Of a DNA stretch of 64,000 nucleotides, positions 24,816 through 33,860 are shown piece by piece. Origin of the DNA: Streptomyces griseoviridis (GTDB lineage Bacteria > Actinomycetota > Actinomycetes > Streptomycetales > Streptomycetaceae); assembly GCF_005222485.1 (NCBI RefSeq), contig NZ_CP029078.1, positions 2,942,001 through 3,006,000 of the forward strand, read 5' to 3'. Each line of letters begins with the position of its first letter. Positions within the stretch are counted from its first letter, which is position 1. Under the pieces are notes generated by a model. That model had not been told where the DNA came from. It saw nothing but the letters and a program-made list of their open reading frames with translations, and did not search any database. Position numbers and translations under genes: made by a program.

Positions 24816-25973
24816 ATGAGCACTCTGCACGACACCCTGCGCCGGTACGTCGACGACGGCGCGGTGCCGGGCGCCGTCGGCCTCGTCGCGCACGGTACGG
24901 ACGTCGAGGCGGTGGCCGTCGGCAGCGTCGACACCGGCGGCGGCTCCCCCATGGCCCGTGACTCGATCTTCCGGGTCGCCTCGGTGACCAAGCCGATCAC
25001 GGCGGCCGCGGTGCTGGCGCTGGTGGAGGACGGCACGCTCGCGCTGGACGCGCCGGTCGCCGAGTGGCTGCCCGAGCTGGGCGGACCGGTCGTGGTGCGC
25101 ACCCCACAGAGCCCGCTGGACGACATCGTCCCGGCGGCGCGACCGGTCACCGTCGAGGACCTGCTGACCTTCAAGGCGGGCTGGGGGTTCCCCGCCGACT
25201 TCTCGCTGCCCGCCGCGCGCGCCCTCCTCGACCTGCACCGCAACGGCCTCGCCCCGCATCTCCAGCCGGACCAGGACGTGTGGCTGGCCCGTCTCGCCCG
25301 GGTCCCGATGCTGCGCCAGCCGGGCGAGGCGTGGCTGTACAACACCGGCTCCGACCTCCAGGGCATCCTGGTCGCCCGCGCCTCGGGCCGGACGTTCCCG
25401 GACTTCCTCGCGGAGCGGGTCCTCGGGCCGCTGGGCATGACCGACACGGCGTTCGAGGTGCCGGAGGCGAAGCGCACCCGGTTCACCACGTCGTACACGC
25501 CGGACGGCAAGGGCGGCCTCGACCGGTTGGACACCCCGGACGGCGGCTGGAGCAGCCCGCCGGCCTTCGCGTCCGGCGCGGGCGGCCTCGTCTCGACGGC
25601 GGACGATCTGCTGGCGTTCGGCCGGATGCTGCTGGCCGACGGGGCCGCGCCGGACGGCGGCCGGGTGCTGTCTCCCGCGTCGGTGCGCCGGATGACCACC
25701 GACCACCTCACGGCCGCCCAGCGGGACGCCTCCGCTCTCTTCCTGGAGGGCCAGGGCTGGGGCTACGGCGGTTCGGTCGACGTCTCCCCCGTCGCCCCGT
25801 GGAATGTCCCGGGACGGTACGGCTGGGTCGGCGGCTCGGGGACCGCGGCCCATGTGATCCCGGCGACCGCGACGGTCACGGTCCTGCTCACCCAGGTGGC
25901 GATGACGGGCCCGACCCCGCCGCCCCTGATGCGCGCCTTCTGGACCGCGACCCTGGGCGAACGGCGGGGATAG
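24816..25973 (+). CDS. Serine hydrolase, class C beta-lactamase-like
   Basis: 385 residues from ATG 24816. FRVASVTKPITAAAV carries the SxxK motif (Ser nucleophile and Lys base). LYNTGSDLQG carries the YxN motif. The third KTG/HxG-type motif seems to be GWVGGSGTAAH. No signal peptide is seen, so a cytoplasmic esterase or peptidase role is more likely than secreted drug resistance. EstB-type esterases and DD-peptidases share this fold. Confidence 0.88.
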   Translation: MSTLHDTLRRYVDDGAVPGAVGLVAHGTDVEAVAVGSVDTGGGSPMARDSIFRVASVTKPITAAAVLALVEDGTLALDAPVAEWLPELGGPVVVRTPQSPLDDIVPAARPVTVEDLLTFKAGWGFPADFSLPAARALLDLHRNGLAPHLQPDQDVWLARLARVPMLRQPGEAWLYNTGSDLQGILVARASGRTFPDFLAERVLGPLGMTDTAFEVPEAKRTRFTTSYTPDGKGGLDRLDTPDGGWSSPPAFASGAGGLVSTADDLLAFGRMLLADGAAPDGGRVLSPASVRRMTTDHLTAAQRDASALFLEGQGWGYGGSVDVSPVAPWNVPGRYGWVGGSGTAAHVIPATATVTVLLTQVAMTGPTPPPLMRAFWTATLGERRG

Positions 25974-26031
25974 GGGTGTCCGGCGATCCGCGGCGGACGG
26001 AGTCGCCGGGCACCCCTCGCACCGGCGGCCC

Positions 26032-26385
26032 CTAGGAGGGCCGGCCGTCCGCCGCGCGCTGGAGCTTCGCGGCGCGGGCCATCGGGTCGTAGTCGGGGCC
26101 CACTCCGTCGAGCAGGACCACGTCGCCTGAGATGTGGTCGGTGCGCAGGGCGAGGATGGCGCGGTAGGGCGGGGAGTCGTACCAGGCCCTGGCGAGGTCC
26201 AGGTCGGGGAAGCCGATCAGGACGACGCTGCCCGGCCACCGCCCCTCGACGACCTGGGCGGGCGGGCCGTGCACCAGGAAGCGGCCCTGGAAGGGGTCGA
26301 GGGTGTCCTGGATGCGCTCCAGGTAGGTGATGACGTCGGGGTGGTGGTGGCGGTCACGCAGATGGGCGAGGGCGTAGGCGGGCAC
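26032..26385 (-). CDS. DUF1330-family protein
   Basis: 117 residues from ATG 26385. It is a ferredoxin-like alpha/beta protein with YALAHLRDRHHHPDVITYLE, RFLVHGPPAQVVEG, VVLIGFPDLDLARAWYDSPP and YRAIL, the DUF1330 signature. Related dabb/NIPSNAP-type folds act as monooxygenase-like or stress proteins, but no reaction is established. It lies in the same orientation as the TetR/AKR pair, 109 bases beyond the TetR stop. Confidence 0.8.
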   Translation of the reverse strand: MPAYALAHLRDRHHHPDVITYLERIQDTLDPFQGRFLVHGPPAQVVEGRWPGSVVLIGFPDLDLARAWYDSPPYRAILALRTDHISGDVVLLDGVGPDYDPMARAAKLQRAADGRPS

Positions 26386-26494
26386 GGCCGGCTCCTTCGG
26401 TCGGTGCGGTACGGCGATGATCCGTACCGTGCCCGGTTCTGGCGCCGGCCGCGATTACCTCCGAGGTAACGGGAGGTGCCCGGGGGCCGGTCCC

Positions 26495-27082
26495 TCACGC
26501 CCGCAGGCCGCGCACCAGCAGGTCGACCAGCGCCTCGAAGTCGCCCTGGGCGCCCGGCTTCTCCCACTCCTTCGCGTAACCGGGGTCGTGGAAGCGGCCG
26601 GTGGCCTGGAAGAGGGCGGACGCCGTGACGGCCGGGTCGGGCGCCGCGAAGACGCCGCGGGCGACGCCCTCGCGGACGATCCCGGTGAGCTGGTCGGTGA
26701 GTTCGACGAGGTGGGCGTCGACGACGTCGCCGCTCTCCTGCGCCAACAGCCCGTAGGTGGCGAACAGTTCGGGGTCGATGCCCGCCTTGCGGCGCTTGGC
26801 GGCGAAGAGGGTGGCCAGCCACTCCCGCAGCCGGGTCTCCGGGTCCGCGTCCGTCGCGGTGATCGCGGCCAGCGCCTCCGTGGTCCGGTCGAGCCACCGT
26901 TTGGTCACGGCCTCCCGCAGCGCCGTCTTGGTGCGGAAGTGCCGGTAGACGCTGCCGTGGCTGACGCCGAGCGCGCGGGCCACGTCCACCACGGTCGCCT
27001 TGGCGGGTCCGTGGCGGCGCAGCACCTCCTCGGTCGCGACGAGGATGCGCTCGGTGGTCAGGGGCTCGGAGCTTGGGGCCAT
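26495..27082 (-). CDS. TetR-family regulator
   Basis: 195 residues from ATG 27082. The helix-turn-helix is ERILVATEEVLRRHGPAKAT, then ARALGVSHGSVYRHFRTKTA. The C-terminal ligand domain contains RFHDPGYAKEWEKP, a stretch seen in TetR_C families paired with oxidoreductases. It follows the aldo-keto reductase gene by 24 bases on the same strand. The perfect palindrome upstream of that gene is its likely operator, making this an autoregulated operon. Confidence 0.9.
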   Translation of the reverse strand: MAPSSEPLTTERILVATEEVLRRHGPAKATVVDVARALGVSHGSVYRHFRTKTALREAVTKRWLDRTTEALAAITATDADPETRLREWLATLFAAKRRKAGIDPELFATYGLLAQESGDVVDAHLVELTDQLTGIVREGVARGVFAAPDPAVTASALFQATGRFHDPGYAKEWEKPGAQGDFEALVDLLVRGLRA

Positions 27083-27106
27083 GGAGGAGACGGTACCCGG
27101 CGTCCG

Positions 27107-28117
27107 TCAGCGCCCGAGGTGGGCCATCATCGGGGCCGGATAGCGCTCGCCCGCCGCGGCGCCCGCGGGGACCGCCTTCTCGATCGCGTCGAGGTCGGCC
27201 GCCTCCAGGGTGACGTCCAGCGCGCCGAGGGACTCGGTGAGCCGCTCGCGGGTGCGGGCGCCGATCAGCGGCACGATGTCCTCGCCGCGGGAGAGGACCC
27301 AGGCGATGGCGATCTGGGCGACGGAGACGCCCTTGTCGTCGGCGACCTGGCGCAGGGCCTCCACCAGGGAGAGGTTGTGCCGGAGGTTGTCGCCCTGGAA
27401 GCGCGGTGAGAAGGAGCGGAAGTCGCCCTGGGCGAGCTGCCGTTCGGCGGTGTAGCGGCCGGAGATCAGGCCCCGGCTCAGCACGCCGTAGGCGGTGACG
27501 GAGATGCCGAGGTCGCGGACGGTGGGCAGGATCTCGTCCTCGATGCCCCGGGAGAGCAGCGAGTACTCGATCTGGAGGTCGGCGACGGGCGCGGTGGCGG
27601 CGGCCCTGCGGACGGTGTCGGCGCCGACCTCGCTGAGGCCGACGTGCCGGACGTACCCCTGCTCGATGAGTTCGGCGATGGCGCCGACGGTCTCCTCGAT
27701 CGGGACGTCGGGGTCGAGGCGGGCGATGCGGTAGACGTCGATGTGGTCGACGCCGAGGCGCTGGAGGGAGTACGCGGCGAAGTTCTTCACGGCGGCCGGG
27801 CGGCCGTCGTAGCCGGTCCAGGAGCCGTCGGGGCCGCGCAGGGCGCCGAACTTGACGCTGACCAGGGCCTGTTCGCGGCGGGCGGCGGGCGCGGTGCGCA
27901 GGGCCTCGCCGACCAGGAGTTCGTTGTGGCCCATGGCGTAGAAGTCGCCGGTGTCGAGGAGGGTGACGCCCGCCTCGAGGGCGGCGTGGACGGTCGCGAT
28001 CGACTCGGCGCGGTCCGCGTCGCCGTACATCGCGGACATGCCCATGCAGCCGAGGCCGAGGGGGAAGACGCGGGGTCCCGTGGCGCCGAGCGGGCGGGTG
28101 TGCGTGTGGGTCGTCAT
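27107..28117 (-). CDS. Aldo/keto reductase
   Basis: 336 residues. ATG 28117 is preferred over GTG 28123 because GAGG then lies 8 bases upstream. It is an (alpha/beta)8 barrel: PLGLGCMGMSAMYGDADRAE, LLDTGDFYAMGHNELLVGEA with catalytic Asp and Tyr, SVKFG with the catalytic Lys, and late IPLIGARTRERL for NADPH. The canonical active-site His region reads VYRIARLDP, as in several YajO/Tas-like members. It probably reduces an aldehyde or ketone whose presence is sensed by the downstream TetR protein. Confidence 0.92.
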   Translation of the reverse strand: MTTHTHTRPLGATGPRVFPLGLGCMGMSAMYGDADRAESIATVHAALEAGVTLLDTGDFYAMGHNELLVGEALRTAPAARREQALVSVKFGALRGPDGSWTGYDGRPAAVKNFAAYSLQRLGVDHIDVYRIARLDPDVPIEETVGAIAELIEQGYVRHVGLSEVGADTVRRAAATAPVADLQIEYSLLSRGIEDEILPTVRDLGISVTAYGVLSRGLISGRYTAERQLAQGDFRSFSPRFQGDNLRHNLSLVEALRQVADDKGVSVAQIAIAWVLSRGEDIVPLIGARTRERLTESLGALDVTLEAADLDAIEKAVPAGAAAGERYPAPMMAHLGR

Positions 28118-28131
28118 GGTCACAGCCTCGC

Positions 28132-28169
28132 ATGACAGCTGACAGATTTCAATATCTGTCAGCTGTCAT
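28132..28169. promoter_or_regulatory. Perfect 38-bp palindrome, TetR operator
   Basis: ATGACAGCTGACAGAT (28132-28147) and ATCTGTCAGCTGTCAT (28154-28169) are exact reverse complements with a TTCAAT spacer. The element starts 15 bases upstream of the aldo-keto reductase ATG. It is the obvious binding site for the operon's TetR regulator and may overlap the promoter. Confidence 0.8.
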
Positions 28170-28316
28170 CCGTCAGCCGCCATCTGTCGGCATCGCCGAT
28201 CGGGCGCACGTCACCTTCGGCCACCCCCGTCCGGACACGACGGTTCCGTCGGCCACCCCCGTCCGGACACGACGGCTCCGTCGGCCGCCCCCCGACCGGG
28301 CACACCTCCCCACAGT

Positions 28317-28349
28317 TGGTCCAGACCTCTTGACGAAAGGTCTGGACCA
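28317..28349 (+). promoter_or_regulatory. Two DasR-like sites flanking a -35 box
   Basis: TGGTCCAGACCT (28317-28328) and AGGTCTGGACCA (28338-28349) are perfect inverted copies. Each resembles the dre element bound by the GlcNAc-sensing repressor DasR (core TGGTCTAGACCA). Between them lies TTGACG (28330-28335), a good -35 box. This is the classic architecture of Streptomyces chitinase promoters. Confidence 0.8.
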
Positions 28350-28410
28350 CGAGCACTGTCATGCCTACGACATCCGTGCGCACCACCCCGACCCCACCGG
28401 GAGGCCCCGC

Positions 28411-29463
28411 ATGATCCGCCGCACCCTGCGCCTGCTCACCGCCGCGCTCGCCACGGCCGTCCTCGCCCCACTGGCGGTCGCCACCGCCCCCGGCGCCGCC
28501 GCGGCCGACACCTGCGCGCTGAAGTCCCGCCCGGCCGGAAAGGTCCTCCAGGGCTACTGGGAGAACTGGGACGGCTCCGCCAACGGCGTCCACCCGCCCT
28601 TCGGTTGGACCCCGATCACCGACTCCCGGATCGCCGCGCACGGCTACAACGTGCTCAACGCGGCCTTCCCGGTGATCCGTTCGGACGGCACCGCGCTCTG
28701 GCAGGACGGCATGGACACCGGCGTGAAGGTGGCCACCCCGGCCGAGATGTGCGCGGCGAAGGCCGCCGGGCAGACGATCCTGCTCTCCATCGGCGGCGCG
28801 ACCGCCGGCATCGACCTCAACTCCACCGCCGTCGCTGACAAGTTCGTCGCGACGATCGTCCCGATCCTGAAGAAGTACAACTTCGACGGCATCGACATCG
28901 ACATCGAGACCGGCCTCACCGGCAGCGGGAACATCGGCCAACTCTCCACGTCCCAGGCCAATCTGGTCCGCATCATCGACGGGGTGCTGGCGCAGATGCC
29001 GGCCGGGTTCGGGCTGACGATGGCCCCCGAGACGGCGTACGTCACCGGCGGCAGCGTCACCTACGGCTCGATCTGGGGCGCCTACCTGCCGATCATCAAG
29101 AAGTACGCGGACAACGGCCGGCTGTGGTGGCTCAACATGCAGTACTACAACGGCAGCATGTACGGCTGCGCCGGCGACTCGTACGCGGCGGGCACGGTGG
29201 CCGGCTTCACCGCCCAGACGGACTGCCTGAACAAGGGCCTGGTCATCCAGGGGACGACGGTGAAGGTGCCCTACGACAAGCAGGTGCCTGGCCTGCCCGC
29301 GCAGTCCGGCGCGGGCGGCGGCTACATGGCGCCGTCCCTGGTGTCCCAGGCGTGGCGGACCTACGGGACCTCGCTCAAGGGCCTGATGACGTGGTCGGTC
29401 AACTGGGACGGCGCGAAGAACTGGACGTTCGGCGACAACATCAAGGCGCTGCAAGGCCGTTGA
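28411..29463 (+). CDS. Secreted GH18 chitinase
   Basis: 350 residues from ATG 28411, with GGGAGG upstream. A signal peptide is clear (RRTLRLLTAALATAVLAPLA, then APGAAAADT). The catalytic domain has LLSIGGATAG and FDGIDIDIETG, the DxxDxDxE motif whose final Glu is the acid in substrate-assisted catalysis. MQYYNGS and LMTWSVNWD complete the barrel. There is no chitin-binding module, so it may act on accessible chains. It hydrolyses chitin outside the cell, and the two upstream DasR-like sites imply repression relieved by GlcN-6-P. A long hairpin follows the gene. Confidence 0.95.
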   Translation: MIRRTLRLLTAALATAVLAPLAVATAPGAAAADTCALKSRPAGKVLQGYWENWDGSANGVHPPFGWTPITDSRIAAHGYNVLNAAFPVIRSDGTALWQDGMDTGVKVATPAEMCAAKAAGQTILLSIGGATAGIDLNSTAVADKFVATIVPILKKYNFDGIDIDIETGLTGSGNIGQLSTSQANLVRIIDGVLAQMPAGFGLTMAPETAYVTGGSVTYGSIWGAYLPIIKKYADNGRLWWLNMQYYNGSMYGCAGDSYAAGTVAGFTAQTDCLNKGLVIQGTTVKVPYDKQVPGLPAQSGAGGGYMAPSLVSQAWRTYGTSLKGLMTWSVNWDGAKNWTFGDNIKALQGR

Positions 29464-29471
29464 GAGGCGAG

Positions 29472-29514
29472 GACGCCCGCCTCCCGCCGGTCGGACCGGC
29501 GGGGGGCGGGCGTC
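29472..29514. terminator. Bidirectional terminator between chitinase and glyS
   Basis: Arms GACGCCCGCC (29472-29481) and GGCGGGCGTC (29505-29514) enclose a second perfect stem, CCCGCCGGT/ACCGGCGGG (29483-29491/29495-29503), with a CGG loop. A stem of about 20 pairs between convergent genes can serve both. Confidence 0.85.
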
Positions 29515-29527
29515 TTCGGGGCGGGGG

Positions 29528-30910
29528 TCAGCTGCCGATCAGGCGGCCGGCCAGGTAGCCCTCGATCTGGTCGAGCGAGACGCGCTCCTGCTTCATGGTG
29601 TCGCGCTCGCGGACCGTCACCGCGTTGTCCTCGAGGGTGTCGAAGTCGACGGTGACGCAGTACGGGGTGCCGATCTCGTCCTGACGGCGGTAGCGGCGGC
29701 CGATCGCGCCGGCGTCGTCGAACTCGATGTTCCAGTTCTGCCGCAGCGCCTGGGCCAGGCCCTTGGCCTTCGGGGACAGCTCCGGGTTGCGGGAGAGCGG
29801 CAGCACCGCGACCTTCACCGGGGCCAGGCGGTGGTCGAGGCGCAGCACCGTGCGCTTCTCCAGCTTGCCCTTGGCGTTGGGCGCCTCGTCCTCGATGTAG
29901 GCGTCGAGGAGGAACGCGAGCATCGCGCGGCCGACACCGGCGGCGGGCTCGATGACGTACGGCGTCCAGCGCTCGCCGGCCTCCTGGTCGAAGTAGGAGA
30001 GGTCCTGGCCCGACGCCTTGGAGTGGGCGCCGAGGTCGTAGTCGGTGCGGTTGGCGACGCCCTCCAGCTCACCCCACTCGTTGCCGCCGAACTGGAAGCG
30101 GTACTCGATGTCGGCGGTGCGCTTGGAGTAGTGGGAGAGCTTCTCCTTCGGGTGCTCGTACCACCGCATGTTCTCCTCGCGCAGGCCCAGGCCGGTGTAC
30201 CAGTTCCAGCGCTGCTCCATCCAGTACTCCTGCCACGTCTCGTCCTCGCCCGGCTTGACGAAGAACTCCATCTCCATCTGCTCGAACTCGCGGGTGCGGA
30301 AGATGAAGTTGCCCGGCGTGATCTCGTTGCGGAAGGACTTGCCCATCTGGGCGATGCCGAACGGCGGCTTGCGGCGCGAAGTGGTCTGCACCTGGCCGAA
30401 GTTGGTGAAGATGCCCTGGGCGGTCTCGGGGCGCAGGTAGGCGACGGAGCCGGTGTCCTGGGTGGGACCGAGGTGGGTGGAGAGCAGTCCGGAGAACTGC
30501 TTGGGCTCGGTGAACTGGCCCTTGTTGCCGCAGTTGGGGCAGTTGACGTCGGCCAGGCCGTTCTCCGGGAGGCGGTGGTGCTTGGCCTCGTACGCCTCTT
30601 CCAGGTGGTCCGCGCGGAACCGCTTGTGGCACGCGGTGCACTCGGTCAGCGGGTCCGAGAAGGTGGCGACATGGCCGGAGGCGACCCAGACCTCGGGGGC
30701 CAGGATGACGGACGAGTCGATGCCGACCACGTCCTCGCGCGACGTCACCATGTAGCGCCACCACTGGCGCTTCAGGTTCTCCTTGAGCTCGACACCCAGG
30801 GGTCCGTAGTCCCAGGCGGCGCGCTGGCCGCCGTAGATCTCACTGCAGGGGAATACGAAGCCACGGCGCTTGCTCAGGCTGACGATGGTGTCGATCTTGT
30901 CGGCGGCCAC
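29528..30910 (-). CDS. glyS: Glycyl-tRNA synthetase
   Basis: 460 residues from GTG 30910. It is a class II alpha2-type enzyme: [18 protein letters not shown] at the start, a zinc-binding pair CTACHKRF and [21 protein letters not shown] (motif 2 area), [20 protein letters not shown], and [20 protein letters not shown] (motif 3). The anticodon-binding domain follows. It attaches glycine to tRNA-Gly and is essential. It is divergent from znuA. No T-box leader was seen in the 185-base gap. Confidence 0.97.
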   Translation of the reverse strand: MAADKIDTIVSLSKRRGFVFPCSEIYGGQRAAWDYGPLGVELKENLKRQWWRYMVTSREDVVGIDSSVILAPEVWVASGHVATFSDPLTECTACHKRFRADHLEEAYEAKHHRLPENGLADVNCPNCGNKGQFTEPKQFSGLLSTHLGPTQDTGSVAYLRPETAQGIFTNFGQVQTTSRRKPPFGIAQMGKSFRNEITPGNFIFRTREFEQMEMEFFVKPGEDETWQEYWMEQRWNWYTGLGLREENMRWYEHPKEKLSHYSKRTADIEYRFQFGGNEWGELEGVANRTDYDLGAHSKASGQDLSYFDQEAGERWTPYVIEPAAGVGRAMLAFLLDAYIEDEAPNAKGKLEKRTVLRLDHRLAPVKVAVLPLSRNPELSPKAKGLAQALRQNWNIEFDDAGAIGRRYRRQDEIGTPYCVTVDFDTLEDNAVTVRERDTMKQERVSLDQIEGYLAGRLIGS

Positions 30911-31058
30911 GGTGCTCTCTTCATTACGACGACGGGCGACGAAGCGAGTTGCTTCAGAGCGAATGCCTCAGATTACCGGCGGGGGCTGCCCCTCAATCAA
31001 ATCGGTTCGGTCTCCGGTTCGATCCGTGGGACGTTCGGCCCGATGTTCGGGCAGCTTG

Positions 31059-31097
31059 TTGACAACCGTTTCCAATTTTGTTGAAAATGACTGTCAT
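31059..31097 (+). promoter_or_regulatory. znuA promoter with Zur-like box
   Basis: TTGACA (31059-31064) is a consensus -35 box. GAAAAT (31083-31088) lies 18 bases on as the -10. TTGAAAATGACTGTCAT (31081-31097) matches the Zur-box style TGAAAATxxTTTTCA used by Streptomyces zinc regulators and covers the -10. The expected start of transcription falls on or next to ATG 31096, so the message is probably leaderless. Confidence 0.75.
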
Positions 31098-32067
31098 GAA
31101 CGTACGACGACGCCTCATACCCGCGCTGGCGACCACCGCCGCCACCGCCCTCGGACTCGCCACCCTCTCCGCCTGCTCGGGCGACGGCTCCGCCGACGGA
31201 GGGGACCCCGGCACGTTCGACGTCGTCGCGTCGTTCTACCCGATGGCCTTCCTCGCCGAGCAGATCGGCGGCTCGCACGTCCACGTCAGCAGCCTCACCG
31301 AGCCGGGGCAGGAGCCGCACGACCTGGAGATCAGCGCCCAGCAGACCGTGCAGGTCGAGAAGGCCGACGCGGTGCTCTACCTGAAGAACCTCCAGCCCTC
31401 GGTCGACAAGACGGTCGCCGCGTCCCAGGTCAAGACCAAGATCGACGCCGCTTCCCTGACCACCCTGGAGAAGCACGGCAACGAGGTCGGCGGCCACGCG
31501 GCGGAGCACGACGAGAGCGACGACCACGATCACGAGTCCGGCGGCCTCGACCCGCACATCTGGCTCGACCCGGTGCGCTACGCCCAGGTCGCCGAGGGCG
31601 TCGGCAAGGCTTTCGAGAAGGCCGACCCCGACCACGCCGCCGCCTACAAGAAGAACACCGCGGCCCTGGTCGAGAAGCTCGACGCCCTCAACACCAAGTT
31701 CGAGGACGGCCTCGCGGACACCAGGACGAAGGTGTTCATCACCACACACGCCGCCTTCGGCTACCTCGCCGAGCGCTACGGCCTGACCGAGGAGGCCATC
31801 AGCGGCCTCGACCCCGACTCCGAGCCCAGCGGCGCCCGCGTCAAGGCGCTTGAGAAGATGGCGAAGGCCGACGGCGTCAGCACCGTGTTCTACGAGACGC
31901 TCGTCAGCGACAAGACCGCGAAGACCATCGCCGGGGACGCGGGCCTGAAGACCGACGTCCTCGACCCCATCGAGGGCATCGTCAAGGGCAAGTCCCGCGG
32001 CCAGGACTACTTCGAGGTCCAGGAAGCCAACCTCAAGGCCCTCCAGACGGCCCTGGGAAGCAAGTAG
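31096..32067 (+). CDS. znuA: Zinc ABC transporter, substrate-binding lipoprotein
   Basis: 323 residues from ATG 31096, chosen because the promoter predicts transcription starting there; an ATG at 31087 lies inside the Zur box. It has a lipoprotein signal with lipobox LSAC, cleaved before Cys. It is a cluster 9 binding protein: FYPMAFLAEQIGG, EPHDLEIS with a metal-binding His, a His/Asp-rich loop (HAAEHDESDDHDHES), GLDPHIWLDPV and THAAFGYLAERYGL. It captures zinc outside the membrane and hands it to ZnuB. First gene of znuA-znuC-znuB-zur. Confidence 0.95.
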   Translation: MNVRRRLIPALATTAATALGLATLSACSGDGSADGGDPGTFDVVASFYPMAFLAEQIGGSHVHVSSLTEPGQEPHDLEISAQQTVQVEKADAVLYLKNLQPSVDKTVAASQVKTKIDAASLTTLEKHGNEVGGHAAEHDESDDHDHESGGLDPHIWLDPVRYAQVAEGVGKAFEKADPDHAAAYKKNTAALVEKLDALNTKFEDGLADTRTKVFITTHAAFGYLAERYGLTEEAISGLDPDSEPSGARVKALEKMAKADGVSTVFYETLVSDKTAKTIAGDAGLKTDVLDPIEGIVKGKSRGQDYFEVQEANLKALQTALGSK

Positions 32068-32096
32068 ACCGACCGGTGACCGACACGGAGGACGTC

Positions 32097-32897
32097 ATGG
32101 GCGAGCCCGTCATATCACTGCGCGGCGTGGGCGCCGAGCTGGGCGGGCGCCCCGTCCTGCGCGGCGTCGACCTCACCGTGCACCGCGGTGAGGTGGTCGC
32201 GCTGCTCGGAGCCAACGGCTCGGGCAAGTCGACCGCGATCCGCGCGGTCATCGGTCAGGTGCCGGTGAGCACGGGCACGATCGAGCTGTTCGGGACGGAA
32301 CGCGCGCGGTTTCGCTCGTGGGCGCGGGTCGGCTACGTGCCGCAGCGCACCACCGCGGCGGGCGGGGTCCCGGCCACCGTCACCGAGATCGTCTCCTCCG
32401 GACGGCTCTCCAGGGCCCGCTTCGGCGTGCTGCGCAAGGCGGACCACGCGGCCGTGCGCCACGCCCTCGAACGCGTCGGCATGGCGGACCGGGCCAAGGA
32501 CTCCGTCGACGCCCTCTCCGGCGGCCAGCACCAGCGAGTGCTGATCGCCCGCGCGCTGGCCGCCGAACCCGAGCTGCTGATCATGGACGAGCCGATGGCG
32601 GGCGTCGACCTCGTCAGCCAGAAGGTGCTCGCCGACACCCTCAGCGCCCAGGTCGAGGCGGGCACCACCGTCCTGGTCGTGCTGCACGAGCTGGGCCCCC
32701 TCGAACCCCTGATCGACCGGGCGGTCGTGCTGCGCGACGGCCGCGTCCTGCACGACGGACCGCCCCCGCGCGGCGCCGCCGGCACTTTCCCGCTCCCGGC
32801 CTCGCCCGACCCGGGGCACCCCCGGCCGGGCCACGACCACGTCCACCCGCACGCCCCCGCGGACGTCGAACCGATCAGGACGGGACTGCTGAGCTGA
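32097..32897 (+). CDS. znuC: Zinc ABC transporter, ATPase
   Basis: 266 residues from ATG 32097; GGAGG at 32087-32091 supports this over GTG 32076. Walker A is LLGANGSGKST, the signature is ALSGGQHQRVLIARAL, and Walker B is LLIMDEPMAGVD. The tail is His-rich (GHPRPGHDHVHPHAPAD), which may sense or buffer metal. It powers zinc import with ZnuB. The ZnuB ATG overlaps its stop codon by one base. Confidence 0.95.
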   Translation: MGEPVISLRGVGAELGGRPVLRGVDLTVHRGEVVALLGANGSGKSTAIRAVIGQVPVSTGTIELFGTERARFRSWARVGYVPQRTTAAGGVPATVTEIVSSGRLSRARFGVLRKADHAAVRHALERVGMADRAKDSVDALSGGQHQRVLIARALAAEPELLIMDEPMAGVDLVSQKVLADTLSAQVEAGTTVLVVLHELGPLEPLIDRAVVLRDGRVLHDGPPPRGAAGTFPLPASPDPGHPRPGHDHVHPHAPADVEPIRTGLLS

Positions 32898-33799
32898 TGG
32901 ACATCCTCGACTACGCCTTCATGCAGCGGGCGCTGCTCGCCGCCGTCCTGGTCGGCATCACCGCGCCCGCCATCGGCATCTACCTCGTCCAGCGCCGGCA
33001 GGCCCTGATGGGCGACGGCATCGGCCATGTCGCGATGACCGGCGTCGGCCTCGGCTTCCTGCTGAACACCTCACCGGTGTGGATGGCGACCGCGATCTCC
33101 GTGCTCGGCGCGGTCCTCATGGAGCTGATCCGCTGGTACGGCCGCACCCGCGGCGACATCGCCCTCGCCATGCTGTTCTACGGCGGCATGGCGGGCGGCG
33201 TGATGTTCATCAACCTCGCGCCCGGCGGCTCCAACGCCAACCTGACGTCGTACCTCTTCGGCTCGCTGTCGACGGTCTCCTCGTCCGACGTGACGGCGAT
33301 CTGCCTGCTGGCCGGATTCGTGGTGCTGGTCACCCTGGGGCTGCGCAGGCAGCTGTTCGCGGTCAGCCAGGACGAGGAGTTCGCCCGGGTCACCGGGCTG
33401 CCGGTGCGCGCCCTGAACCTGCTGACGGCCGTCACGGCGGCGGTCACGGTGACCGTCGCGATGCGCGTGGTGGGGCTGCTGCTGGTGTCGGCGCTGATGG
33501 TGGTGCCGGTCGCGGCGGCCCAGCAGCTGACCCGCAGCTTCGCGGCCACCTTCGCCATCGCGGTGGCGCTCGGCGTGACGGTGACGATCGGGGGCACGGT
33601 CACCTCGTACTACCAGGACGTGCCGCCCGGCGCGACGATCGTGCTGCTGACCATCGGCGCGTTCATGCTGCTCACCGCGCTCGCCGCGCCGCTGGCCCGG
33701 CGACGCGCCCGTGCCGCGGCCGCGGCGCGGCCCGCGGGCGATCCCGCGGAGTGCGTGATTCCGGCCGGCCGGGAGGCACCGGACGAAGTCGGCGTCTGA
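32897..33799 (+). CDS. znuB: Zinc ABC transporter, permease
   Basis: 300 residues with 8 or 9 hydrophobic helices. It has FMQRALLAAVLVGITAPAIG at the start, QALMGDGIGHVAMTGVGLGF (the conserved loop of the metal permease family), GLLLVSALMVVPVAAAQQL and a basic cytoplasmic tail. It forms the membrane channel of the ZnuABC importer. It is coupled to znuC by a one-base overlap, and zur follows after 61 bases. Confidence 0.95.
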   Translation: MDILDYAFMQRALLAAVLVGITAPAIGIYLVQRRQALMGDGIGHVAMTGVGLGFLLNTSPVWMATAISVLGAVLMELIRWYGRTRGDIALAMLFYGGMAGGVMFINLAPGGSNANLTSYLFGSLSTVSSSDVTAICLLAGFVVLVTLGLRRQLFAVSQDEEFARVTGLPVRALNLLTAVTAAVTVTVAMRVVGLLLVSALMVVPVAAAQQLTRSFAATFAIAVALGVTVTIGGTVTSYYQDVPPGATIVLLTIGAFMLLTALAAPLARRRARAAAAARPAGDPAECVIPAGREAPDEVGV

Positions 33800-33860
33800 C
33801 CGCGCCCCGGCCGGACTGGCACAATGGCCCGGCACAGGCGCAGACGTGAAGGAGGCAACC

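Noticed and set aside
24816..25973. Class C beta-lactamase resistance gene
   Set aside because: SxxK and YxN are present but no signal peptide is seen, so an esterase-like hydrolase call is safer.
26032..28133. Single long minus-strand frame joining AKR, TetR and DUF1330 regions
   Set aside because: It is the wrong frame for all three genes and is Arg/Pro-rich throughout.
30911..31058. T-box or other leader RNA upstream of glyS
   Set aside because: No T-box sequence or specifier-loop pattern could be seen in the gap.
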